Origin: Platynereis dumerilii
Taxonomy: Eukaryota; Annelida; Polychaeta; Phyllodocida; Nereididae
Direction: 5' to 3'
Assembly (NCBI GenBank): GCA_026936325.1
Contig: JAPTHN010000025.1
Span: 3,378,001-3,442,000, forward strand
Length of the DNA stretch: 64,000 bases
Notes under the pieces: generated by a model
Told to the model about the DNA's origin: nothing
Database searches by the model: none
The model's input: only the letters and a program-made list of their open reading frames with translations
Part shown: positions 10,468-22,934 of the stretch, piece after piece
Layout of the letters: every line of letters starts with the position of its first letter
Numbering within the stretch: the first letter of the stretch is position 1
Position numbers and translations under genes: made by a program

Positions 10468-12858
10468 CTGCAAAAGTATAATATTTCATTGTAAGATGAT
10501 GTGTTTCACTTCATAAAATGCCATTTTTGAACCGTTGTTTGCCTGCATATCAATTAAGCATATAAAGATATCTCATTATTGTTCTTTGTGCTAGAATACA
10601 CTTACACACCAATTTTTTATATAATTATGCACATCCTGTTTGCAAAATATTACAAATATGGATTCCACCAATTAGCTACATCATAACATATATAGCAAGT
10701 ACCAGATTATACCTGGCAATTCAATCAAATAATATACAGCTGATTTGTAATGTTAATAAAATTGTTAAGTTTAATCATTGTATTGCATATAAATTATTTG
10801 AAAAATTATAATCAATTGCATAGGCCTAAATAGACATAATATTCAGTGATTATTCATAATCATTTATGAATTACCTTTGTTAATGATTTCACAATTTGTC
10901 TTTGTTATTTTATCATAACCCTTTGACTGATATATTTAAGGTTTCTGTGATTTTAGGATGGGATACATTATTTCTAAAAGACATTTATCCAACCAGGGAA
11001 TCTCTTAATCGAATCATGTTATTCATCTTACTGGTTCCAATGGAATATGCCTATATATTTTTAAAAATAACCCTTCACCTCGGGTACAATTGGTAGTGAA
11101 GATATTACCACAGGCCAAGGGAAAAGCAAGATGGAGAAAACATTTTGCTTACCAAACAAATCTGAATAGATTTCCACATATAATATAAACTGACCACATG
11201 CACCATAGTATACTTTTTTTTGCAGTTATGCATTTCTTGAACAACGTGAATAATAAACAAATTTTATGGAAATTTTTTTTCCAAGTGCCCTGGCTCATTT
11301 TCCAGAAAAATTTATTCCGAATCAAATTGTAGCTGGAACACTGGACAACAAAATAGATTTGTTATGTATATTATCCTACTGTGTATTGTCATTTCCGCCA
11401 TGTATCTGTTTTTGTTGTATTTCCATACACTTTTGAAGTACTGACAACCAAAAATAAGACTTAAAATTTTATGAGGGTGCCCCCCTGTCTGTACAACAAT
11501 TTTTATTTCCACCAGAGGACAGCAGCCTTCAGTTGTCTGACCTCACTAAGTTCACACATGACTCTATCAGATAAAGTCAATGCTAACTTTGTGAGAGTTC
11601 TATGTCAGCAGAAGTGCAAATTATCAGAGCAACAAAGGTGTATACATGAGTATAGGGTGCAATAACCAAGCTGATCAAGAAAAACTTGAACTTTGAAGGT
11701 TTCTTCACATATTAATAAAAGTTGCACATTGAAATTGTATATTGAAAAAGAAGGTGATACTTCTAAACAAAACTGATGCAGCAGTGGCTCAGCTTAATTG
11801 TCAAAAACATTTTTAATAATTGGTATGCTATTCAGTAACAATGTCAATTGATGTTATCTGTACATGAATTTGAATAAATACTAAGCAGCTAAGGTAATAC
11901 AAGGAATGATATATAATATTCATAACAAACTTCTTCTTTTTTTCTTGTTTTTTACAGATTCTGCAAAATCATACCAAAAGTCATTATAGCTGCCTGAAAA
12001 TATTTCTGGATATTTTCATTATTTAGAAATATGTATTACCATAAATACTCTTGCTTATTTACAACCTTTTAATACAGTTTATTTAAAGAAACTTAAACTC
12101 CAAGGTGCAGGTAAATACTTCAAACTAGCCTGCGGGACATAGGTCAGATTCGACAAGATAAAATTCTTATAATGTGGCCATTACCTTCAAGTTCTATAAG
12201 ATATTACATGATAAAGGGCATATACTTTTCATTTCAAGGCCAATTTTGTGATTTATAGAACAGAGTTTACTGGTCAACTACACATTGGTTTATATTTTCA
12301 GTAAATCCATATAGCCCAATGGTCAATGAAACATTAAGAAAATTTAAAAAAATATATTTTAGGGAAAAAATTGACAGTATGTTCGACCATATGGCATTAT
12401 TCTCTCTCTTATATTGTAGATAAAGATATCTCAAACATATTCAACCTGTGTAACACACCTTGCACTTTCTCAATATTTCAAAATTAAATGTCTCAATTTG
12501 AACCCGAGATATACTATATGATAGGGTTGTAAATAAAAATGGCCTTTTGGACATGATAAACAAACAAACAACTCAAAACTATTGTCAAGTGGTTTAAGAT
12601 GACATTAAACAATTTCAAGATCACTTATCATACACATATTAGTCATCTTTATCTGCTAAATGTTAGTTGTAGACTGATAGTCTACACTTTATCGAGTTAT
12701 CCAAACCTATATCACAAGAAGTTATTGGCAAGTATGATTTGACCTAATGACATTACTGAACTGCAAAAAAATATGGCACATTTTTGGGGAAATCACCTTG
12801 GTATATCTCTCAAGTCTAGAAGTCAACTAGACCTATATGAAGCCTTTGTTTGTTTACG

Positions 12859-12909
<51 letters not shown>

Positions 12910-12930
12910 CTATCTATCTATCTATCTATC
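12859..12930 (+). repeat. (TATC)n microsatellite
   Basis: About 18 tandem tetranucleotides with one CTC interruption. Confidence 0.95.
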
Positions 12931-14149
12931 CAGCTTTGTTGGTATGTCAATGGCATTTTGACATTCTATTGCCTTTTTAAAACAAATTCAACAGTCCGTC
13001 AAAAGCTTAATATCACAAAAAAGTATATTGGCTAAATAAAAAAGATCTGCATTGCTTTAATCTGCTTTAATAAATTTATTCTTTTAATGGCCTTTGTGAC
13101 AGGTTAAACTGTATGAATGCAGTGTTCATGTGGTGATGTACTCAGCTTCATAGGAAATAATAGGAACTCATAGGAAATAGCTGGCATGACTTCTAGGCTG
13201 CTGTAATACATGGACAATCTCAGAGGATGACTATACTGTATACAGCCATGCAAGGTTTTCCACAACTATTTCAATGTCATAGAAACTGACAAAGAGCTAC
13301 AAAGCCACAGTTCAGTAACAATAATGAAAGGATGTGCAGTTGACTAATTGTGTGTAAATGTTTAGAAGGTATAATAAGGTACGAGGATGGTATCATTATT
13401 TTGTGGTTGTCAGTCTATCTGATCATTGTAAAAAGGTCCCAGATATGGGGTCAATATGTATTTGAATCCATATGCCTAGGGTCTATACTGGAGTAAAATA
13501 TCTATATGCCAATATCAAGCATCATAGGCCTATGGCAATTACATTAAACATTTTTTTAGAATTCCCACTCATATAAAATTCAATTCTGGTGAACAAAAAT
13601 GATATCCTTTCAAAAATTGATTTCAGTTCTCACGTGCATTCTAATTTCTATAACTATCTCCTTAAAGTTCATTGTTTTAGTTTCTCACAACCTAATTCTA
13701 AAGGTGATTAAAATCATTAGTCATTTAGAAAAATAAAACTTGTGAATCAGTTTTTCAAGAAAGCGTTGATGCCAATGCTTATGCTGCAGAATTTCAAGGA
13801 TGTTAAATGCCTGTGACTCATCAGTGTTGAACTGACTGTAAAGCTACTGTGTAAATGCAGAGGCTACCTGTGTAGTGCACCTGGATATACCCCCCTACCA
13901 AGAGAAACCCCCCCTCCCCTGAGACACAACAACACAGACATAAAGTTTGATAAACAAGATGAGATCGAAAAAGATTAGAAACAAATATTTTGCTGTTAAA
14001 GAAAAAGATAAGAAATAAATATTTTTTTTAGTTTGGTGCTTTTAAAATTGTGAGTTTGTAATCAAAAATTTTATTCTTTCATGATTGCGGAGTGATAGTT
14101 AATCTAAATCTCTAAATCTTTCTATCGGCCCATTGATATTTAGTCTTCT

Positions 14150-14347
14150 GTCTTTTGCTCTATCTATCGTTCTGGCAGTCCGCTATCTGTCTACTCGTAT
14201 CTATCTATCTGTTATTCTATCTATATCCATCTACCATTCTATCTATAGATGTCATTCTATCTATCTGTCGGTCTCTCTGTCTATCATTCTATAGATATGT
14301 CTGTCGATCTATCATTCTATCTATCGTTCTATCGTTCTATCTATCGT

Positions 14348-14385
<38 letters not shown>

Positions 14386-14387
14386 GT

Positions 14388-14428
<41 letters not shown>

Positions 14429-14470
14429 GTTAGCCTAGATCTATTTGTCTCGGTCTATACATCTACATTT
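14150..14470 (+). repeat. Imperfect (TATC/TTCTATCTATCG) array
   Basis: About 300 bp of TATC with interspersed 'gttc' and 'attc' variants; pure runs near 14350-14385 and 14388-14428. Confidence 0.9.
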
Positions 14471-14947
14471 TATCTATATAATTCCATTCCCTTTTGGCAT
14501 TTGTTTCAATCAACACACATCCAGCAGATATGTATAAGTTACATAATACATCAACCAACAGGTGGGGACTTTTTCCTTGCCTTGCTATGACATGCATAGG
14601 AACAGTCTATCAAGTAAAAGGGGTATACCTATTTACCTGGGCTTGGGGGAGGGGGAGAGGTGTTTACCTGAGAGTAAAACCAAAGCAAAACTAACAGAGG
14701 AGAGGGTAAAACTACAAGATGAGGTCACTGTCTGATTTCAGCATCTAAATTGGAGGTTAAACTTATGAGTCATTGGTGTAATGAAAGTTTTAATGTGTTG
14801 CAGTCAAAGAAAGATATGTGATTCTTTTCTGTCACTTGCATCCTGTGCATTAGAACAAGTTGGAATGTTGAGAATGTCAATGACCAATTGAATTACATGT
14901 ACTTAATTCTCTTTCCCTGGCTGTTACATGTCAGGTACTATGGAAAG

Positions 14948-15094
14948 CAGTGGCGGATCCAGACAGAGTAATCTAGCGGGGGCCGGGCATTGTTTTGGCA
15001 CTCGCGGGCCAGGGCCCGTTCGAGCATTTTTTTGCCATTTGTGGGCCTATTTTGCGTCCAGGCGCCCCCCTCCCCTCCTTGGATCTGCCTTTAG
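14948..15094. mobile_element. hAT-like MITE (degraded)
   Basis: Starts CAGTGGCGGATCCAGA and ends CTTGGATCTGCCTTTAG, imperfect inverted ends. Flanks ATGGAAAG and GAGGAAAG share 6 of 8 bases. GC-rich middle, no ORF. Confidence 0.5.
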
Positions 15095-17165
15095 GAGGAA
15101 AGTTTGAAGAGTCTTGAGCCGTTGATGCATTACAGTAGACCTAGCTGTATGCATTAAAATGTACATATATATATATATGTATTCAAGTGCATCAAAAGAG
15201 CTTAAAATTGTTGAAATACTTTGTGCTGATGTGGTGTACTTAATTCTAAGAAGTTTTGTGTAACAGCGATTGGGGAGACTAGGGAAAGGATGTTGTTGAT
15301 GAAATTGTAATCATTTTGTCAGCTGGAGAGTTAATTTGTTGAGAAAAACCTATGCAAAATGTAATGATCCATCTCCGCCTTAGGACTAATTTATCCCACC
15401 TCTTAGCTTGAGGCTTCTCAGCCTTATGACTATAGTCCTGAGGTACCCAGTCCAGTTTATGTTTCTATGCAGTGTGCACTGGGAAGCACTGGTGTGTTTG
15501 TGTACTTACAATCTGTAGGTACCTGCTGCTTTTTGCTTCACCTTCAAATAATGATCATAATTCACTGCTGAAACCTGTTCAAAGTATACCTACACCCAAT
15601 TGCCAGATACTGCAGAGTGCATAGTCAATGGAAGCTTTGGTACATGTATCTATAAAAAGTAGGTAGGGATATTGCACTCCTCTGACAAGTCATTGTCTCT
15701 TACAGGGTTGGTTGATGAAATTCGAGAGATATCCACAATGTAACTGAAACATGTAGGCTACCTCATGTATGGGATATTTCACTTGCCCAGCTAATAGACA
15801 AGGATGCAAGGGGCTGCATTTTTGCATGTCTTTGGTTGTAATGCAAGATGAAGTTGCCACCAACTGAAAATATCATCTGAATGACATCCAGTTGGTACAA
15901 TGCGCTAGAAGATGTACCAACAAATCGTTCATTTGCAAAGTCAAAACTATACGTCATTGCCATTAAATGTAAACTTTTCCTTGAAGAGTCGCTGCATATT
16001 CAGGTAACTTCCGCCTGTTCAGGTGCAGCTTCCAGTGGGAACAAACATTCTAAGCAAAACTAGCAAGCAGGTATACAGGGTACAGCTACCAACCTAAGAG
16101 CAATAGACCTAGTAATACGTATACCCAGCTGGATTTCATTCACCATTGGCTGGAGACCAAAGATGCCTCATATACATCATGTATATTGGCCCAGGGGACA
16201 AACTGCTGACTACTGAACAACATAGTGTAGTCATTGAGCAGACTTAAATCATACATGAGAATGATGAGATGGTCTAAATCAAACCTTTGATGGATAAGGA
16301 AAATTGTTTTAAGGGCAACTTTGTCACAGCCAAAAGGACTGACTGCCCAATCATGTAATGTATAGTAGGGTCCATTGGCAATGTCTAGGGAACTGACATT
16401 AGTTTGCCAACAGTCTTGACTTGCCCAAACTGTCGAATGGTCTTCACTTTTTAAAAGCATTGACAAAGCCCAAACCGTTGATATTATGGCCCAACCATTG
16501 ACTGGTCTTATCCAAATAGTGATGTAATTTAGTTTGACAATTTGACTTTTATAGAACTCATGGATATTTCAGTGTGATGTTTCACTTTCGAATAATTTTG
16601 TATGTTTAATTGTCAGTCGTCAACAGACAACAATTCAGTTTGTACTAACCACAACCCAAATTTGAATCTGGAATCTTGAAATATCTTTCTTGTTTTTTTT
16701 TGGTTTTTTTATTGGAAATTAAACAAAAGACATAAATATATTTTAAGTAAAGTAATGTTGTGTTCTCAAAACAAGTTCTCTACTGTACAGCTCTATAGTC
16801 GCTCAGAACTTTTATTTTAAAAAGTCCAATAGCTTTTTTTATATCAATTTTATCAAACAAGAACTTAATTGTTACAGCTCTGAAGTCTGAATCAAACCCA
16901 GACGAATATACATGAACACTCTGGAAAAATAAAACCAAAGAAAGGCTATATTGTTTGGTTGAGAAATACCATTTAAAAAAAGTTGAGTATGAAATAAAAC
17001 AATGTGCCATATTGTTCTCATAAATGTGGCTATTTAATGATACTCAGAATAGCCCAAAATATTGACAGAATACATGGAATGTATATCCAATGTTAAAAAC
17101 ATCTAGATATCATTCAAAAGACTGGCCAGGATTAATAGTGTGTAGTTCTTCTTCTTGCCTTTAAG

Positions 17166-17281
17166 TCTTCAATCAATCTATCTGTTTAGCTCTCCATCTC
17201 TCTATCTATCTCTCCCTATCGCAGTCTATCTCAATCTATCTCGTCTGTCTCAATACATCTCGTCTATCAATCTATCTATCA

Positions 17282-17333
<52 letters not shown>

Positions 17334-17420
17334 CTCTATCTCTCTATCTTCTCTACATGTATCTATCTCTCTAGCTCTATCTCTTTCTCTTCTCTATCTC
17401 TCTCTCTAGCTTTATATCTA
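17166..17420 (+). repeat. (TATC)n array with TCTC-rich flanks
   Basis: The pure core is at about 17262-17332. It is flanked by degenerate 'ctctatctctc' sequence. Confidence 0.9.
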
Positions 17421-20310
17421 TTTATATGTACCAGGTACACCAAGATAATCACAGCCATAGGTTATAATCAGACACATTTGGTATAAAATATCAGTTATGT
17501 CATTGCATACTGTTATAATAATTAGCCCAACACATGTAAGTCAAGATCCTAATTGCAGGTTGTTAACAAAATATTAAGATTAGGTTTTCTCATGAAATAT
17601 TTTCCTTCTATCATGTGTATAGCATTGTGATGACAGAAAAATGTGTATTAAACTAGCTTGTTATTTACTTTTTTGTCTGACTGCATGTATTTTTCAGATT
17701 TTCACCCTATCAGACTTAATAATTGGGTTTAAAAAACCATGGAAAAATATGATTATCTATGTGACAACATGCAACCTGCCATCCGTCAAGGCACATCATG
17801 AAATTTGCTCCATTTATGACAGTTTCTGTGTTGTGCATTGTTTTTTGTTTCATTGTAAAATTTACAGTTTAATGATCTGTAAAATAAGTTGAAGGATGGC
17901 ATAGATGTAGGAGACAAAATATAGCCTGGTAGGAGACACATCAAAGTATTGTTGCTTTATAATTTGACATTACATTTGGCCAAAACTGACAAAAGTCCAA
18001 AAATTTCGGGTAGAAAGCCCGAAAGGCCCAATATGTATCGCTCCCTTAGTATATACATAGATCTCTCCCCACTTCTATGAAGGCTTGTCATGTTTTTGTT
18101 TTACATAAATTTAACTGATGTACTTTGACAGTTCATCGGTCTTTGAAAATTTTATGCAAAAACTAGAATGGTGCGCTGCACACAGACCGGATGCAATTGG
18201 GTGCTTCAGAAAAATTTGGTATCATTCTTAATTTTAGACCTTTTCCCTATTTTAGTAAATGTTGACTGTCTTAACTATACATACATGTTTTTACACATAT
18301 GTACAGTTTGAGAGACAGGTTGACCGCTAAGACTCCCAAAAATGACACTTTTCTACGGCAAAATTCACATGTCACTTGAGCTTTGTACAGAGATCACACC
18401 AAAATTTCACAATGTACTGTTATAATACAGCATTATAGAACTAGCATTACAGAAGTTGTATAGAAAATGTGACAACTCAGGCATTATGGCATGCCACCAA
18501 ATGCTCCAGGGGGAATTCATGTGAAACATTACAACATACCTGTTTTTTTATACACTGGAAAAATTTAATTGCAAAATTCACATTTTGTCATTTTAAAGAG
18601 AAATGGAGTTATTGTATAATTATGCATATGTGTCAATTGAGCATTATGCCCATTCAGAGGAAATCTTGAAATAAACACAGGAATAATAGGGGAAAAAAAA
18701 GTCAGTACACAGCAGTGAACTTAGAAATATGTATACAAGTGGTGTTAATTTCCTCAGTAACTCATATATTATTTGCAAGCGGTGATTAACTTTTATATTT
18801 CCATGTTCGTCGCTCCTTTTTTTTCTGCAAATATTCGTCATAAAATAAATTTGATGTAGCCGCTGGGGGGAAATGTATATTTTCATTATTTCTGGGGAAA
18901 TTATCGAATATGCAGAATAAATCCATGATAGAAATAATTCCAATTTTTACAGTGGCTTTGCTGTGGCTCTGGAGCTGTCTTTCACCTATATATTGTTGAA
19001 AAGACCAACAACTCCCTCAGGGAACTGTTATGCCTGATATCAAACTTTTAAAATACGCTACATTGTGACAGTAATAAATATCCTTGACAAAAAATAACTT
19101 TTTCAGATTAAAGTCAGACATGTCTGAAAAGCAATTCAATGCCATGAGGGTTTTCAAGTGCATTTCAAGTAGTTTCCCATAAATTACAAAACAATGATGA
19201 ATGTCAAAATCATATTGGATTGTGTCGCCTATTAAATCATTTTTCAGCCAAAAACATATGCCAAGAAACATTGCAATAATCACGTTAATATTTGGCCCCT
19301 AATAGTAATAAAGTCATTTCAATATAATTTCTTCAACTGGTCATCATCCCAGTAAAACCCTGGATGGGATCTTCACCATTAATGTTTTATCTTCAACTGA
19401 ATATACGCATTTGTATTACCCATCTCTCTGTCTTTCTTTCTATCTATCTTTTCTTACCTCACCACATACCCAAAATTAGCTTGATAATCAACTAAATGAA
19501 CACTGGTGAACACATGATACCGCCTTCTGTATTATGTATGGTAGGCCAAAGCTGAATCTTCTTGAAATTCAGAAGCCATGCTTGCTATACATTCATCATT
19601 TTCATTGGTCTGAACTGACCATGCACAAGAGCATAATGTTTACTTCAGTACATTGTGGAGCTGCCCTAACAAATCACTGCAAGTCAATATATAGAGTATA
19701 CATTTACCATATTTACTGCATTTATGTTTAGTAGTACCTTGTCTGTATGGTTATCTGCATTGTATAGGTTGTGCTCATATTCTGGTTTGCTGTATGAATT
19801 ACAGAGAGCATAGGCTCAAATTTTGACAGCTGGACAGACCATATGATAGACAAGACTGTATGATAGACGGGTTAAATGATAGACAGACTGCTTGTCATTG
19901 ACTCCAGTTGTCTGTCCGTCAAAATTGCAATGGTTTCAAGCAAAGGCGGTCTGGCAGAAGGCTCATGCAAAAAGAGTATACCGTATTCCCTCGAATGAAC
20001 ACCCGACAACCAACAATTTGTGACATGTCGTCCATATGTCTTGTCAATTGAGCGCTTATTTTCTGGTCAACAAATAAATGTATAAGACCGGAATGTTAGC
20101 GTCATCTTCAGCTGATAAATCTTGAGAAATTCAACGTGAATTATTCTTTCTGATAAATATTACGTCAAAAATAAGTCCCATCGTCTTCTCATTCAAATAT
20201 CTTTCTATATATAGCGTCATGTCAGAAATCCATGCAGACAATTATTAATTGCCTCATTCTTGCACAATTGATGTTTTATGAGTTCTAAATTGCCTGTGGA
20301 ACATAAAGCC

Positions 20311-20408
20311 AATGACAGGACAATAATAAGCCAATAGTAAACCAGTTGTAAGCCACAGGTAAGCCAATACTAAGCCACAGCAAGTCACATTTAAGCCACA
20401 GGTAGCAT
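20311..20408 (+). repeat. Short tandem repeat of 'taagccacag' words
   Basis: At least six imperfect 12-14-bp units of the type AAGCCA(C/A)(A/T). Confidence 0.5.
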
Positions 20409-20966
20409 GGCTAGCTCTAGTTACCCCTTTTCCTGCCCTATGGATCTAGTATTACCCTTCTGACCCTCAACATGCAGGTTACCCTATGTTGGTCTGAGCC
20501 CCAGTTGCTGAACCGATGACCTGGAAATATCATGGAGATGAAAATATGCTGGAGTATTGCTAGAACTTGTAAATTTTCTGTTTTGGGATAGTTAGAAGCT
20601 CTTAGCCACCAATTTTCTACAATTTCGGACTCAGCTTCCGGAAAAATTCCTTATTCTCATGAGTCTTTGAGGATTCTTCAGCAGATTGACCAATTGATAC
20701 ACATTTCTTTGTATAACTTTGCCTAAGGCATAAGGACGGTCTGAAGAAATCATAAAAACAAGCCGTGCAATCAGCATTTAACAAACTTTCTAATTTATCT
20801 CACTAATTTTTAAAATTGAAAATTGTTTTTCATCAGGCTTTTTTCCTGTGTGCACAATATAAATATGTACAATTGCAATTAAAGAATCTAGATGTCATCC
20901 ATCATTCTTAGATTCTTAGTCAAAATTACATAAATTGTCTTCGCACAATTTTATTTATAATGAAAA

Positions 20967-21250
20967 CTAGAGTTCCCCCGTGGCCTTTAAATTGCTAAGT
21001 GTGCTTGTCAAGTGGCTTTCAGGGCGTGGGTTCAAATCACACCCCAGGAACTCACTTTAGTCCGAGCCCATGGGACATTAAATGGAGGCGGGTTGTATCC
21101 AGTGTTCTATGCTGGGGCAACTGAAAGACCCTGGGCATCCCTGAAGTAATAGGGTATGTGCCAGACTCACAGTCTTCTCATCTCATCATCATATGGCGAT
21201 CGCCTGCCTCGATATAATCCACTAAGGTGCTGCAGAGGCATAAAACACAA
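20967..21250 (+). mobile_element. Probable tRNA-derived SINE (family 3)
   Basis: The head contains an RNA polymerase III B-box-like GGTTCAAATCA (about 21030). A GC-richer body follows, with 'ggcaactgaaagaccctgggc' spread over 21116-21138, and an A-rich end (ACACAAACAAACAG). Only one copy is seen here, so the family assignment is tentative. Confidence 0.4.
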
Positions 21251-21850
21251 ACAAACAGTGAAAACTTATTCATAAACGCTGTTAACACTGGCCCAGGATT
21301 GCCAAATGTAGGTTACTGATGATTGGTTTAATAATTGCAGTAAGGTCATTGACCACAAGTATGTCGACCGACATCTTCGGACTAACTTTCTCTCCAAAAC
21401 TATAATACTACTGGATCCACTACCGGGTCTTGTTCTACTAGCATCTCAGCAGCTTCTGTAACTTCATCAATGGTTACTATGGCAACTGTTGTTAGGTAAC
21501 TTGTAGTCTTGTACTATGACCAATGTAAACAACAATGGTTGCCATGCCAACTGGCAACATGTCCAATGTGGAGAATTGTATTCGCTAGAGGTAAATAAAA
21601 TAACAATTCTAATAAAAAATATGTTGGTAAAACATTTTTGAGAACAAATGGTTAAAAAGTTTTACCATTTCCTAGGCAGGGTTTACAATTTTTGTGAAAA
21701 CTATTTGTTGCTTAGCGTATTGAATATCTTGCAAATGTAAAAGAAGTAAAATTACAAAGTTTCGAAAAAATTTCACTTTGATTTTGTTTAAATTTTTTTT
21801 TTTTTAACTTGTGCCTGATGATATAATCTATTTACGTTTGTATATTATGA

Positions 21851-21992
21851 GGTTATATCATGGGTAGGTGCAGTACATCCCTAGTATACTCCCCGAGACC
21901 CCAGTATATTCCCGAGACCCGAAGGGTCGAGGGAATATACTGGGGTCGAGGGGAGTATACTGGGATGTACTGCACCTACCCATGGTATGACC
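21851..21992. repeat. 142-bp near-perfect hairpin (palindrome)
   Basis: Two arms of about 68 bp are complementary with only a few mismatches, around a small loop at 21917-21926. The outer arm reads GGT.AT..CATGGGTAGGTG and the inner arm AGTATACTCCCC, GGTC and GGGAATATACTGG. It borders a TIR pair that begins at 21996 and shares the word AGTATACTCCC with its far end. Confidence 0.85.
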
Positions 21993-21995
21993 TTT

Positions 21996-22934
21996 TTATC
22001 CCATGTCTAGGCACATTTTTCTATTTAATTGAAATTAGTACCACTGCGAGATAAACAGTCATCCATCTGTCTTTCAAAATGCCTTGAACCAGCCTGTGAC
22101 TTATACACGTATATATAATCTATCTATCTATCTATCTATCTAATCTATCTAATCTATCTATCTATCTATATATCTACCTATCTATCTAGCTGTCTAGTTA
22201 AACTGTTAGCATTAATATTCAAAAATAAGTTGGCTGTTTGACAAGTTGAGAAGAAGATTGCTGATTGCATTATGTATAGCTTTTTATAGTCTTATGATTG
22301 AGTATTATGAAAAATAAAGTGCTGCTGAACTGCCTACTGTTTTTACCATGACATTAAAATTATATTTTAAAAATCAGCCTAATATTTATTACCAATTCTA
22401 TGTAAAATTCAACTTTCAATAAATATCAGAAATTGGTAAATTAAAGTATAATATACATTTCCAAACAACAGAACTGCATGTTTTCAGAATTAAGTTTCAA
22501 AAGTAATACTGCAAAAGAGCCCTTGTTTTATTTTTAAATTAACTCTATCTGCACATTTTTTTATTAAAATTGGTGACTCTAGTTGCTTTAATTGAATTAT
22601 AAAATGTTACCATGCTCCAAGAAGTCTAATCCCAACAATGAAAACACAGACAACTCTGTGGCACAGTGGTGGAGTGGTGGAGTGGTGGATTATGGATTTT
22701 TTTTATTCTGTGCAGTCATGCATGAACTCTGGCTTGTCTGGCTGAGCTGAAAGTGGGTGTGTCACATTGCTGCACTGTGATTGGTTAATGAATCTAAAGT
22801 CAGTATACTCCCTGGCAAATACTGGTCAGCTGACCATATACTGGTTTTTCTCCCCGATACTGACTTTTTCCCTGCTGTATTGGCCCAGTAAAAAACACAG
22901 TATCAGGGAGAAAATGTGCCTAGACATGGGATAA
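21996..22934. mobile_element. 939-bp non-coding TIR element
   Basis: The ends TTATCCCATGTCTAGGCACA (21996-22015) and its inverse (22915-22934) are perfect, extending to ~24 bp. Just inside the right end is a GTCAGTATACTCCC..GGTCAGCTGACC segment. There is no ORF. A TATC array (22118-22190) lies inside. The hairpin at 21851-21992 may be part of the same element. Confidence 0.5.
22118..22190 (+). repeat. (TATC)n microsatellite
   Basis: TATC units with TAATC and TACC variants. Confidence 0.85.

Noticed and set aside
14155-14590. Open frames reading YLSIYLSIYLS here and at 12.8, 17.2, 26.0, 53.4, 56.1 and 56.7 kb
   Set aside because: They are translations of (TATC)n/(GATA)n microsatellites, not genes.
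16140-16466. 108-codon minus-strand open frame
   Set aside because: No homology, no splice context, and background base composition; consistent with chance.
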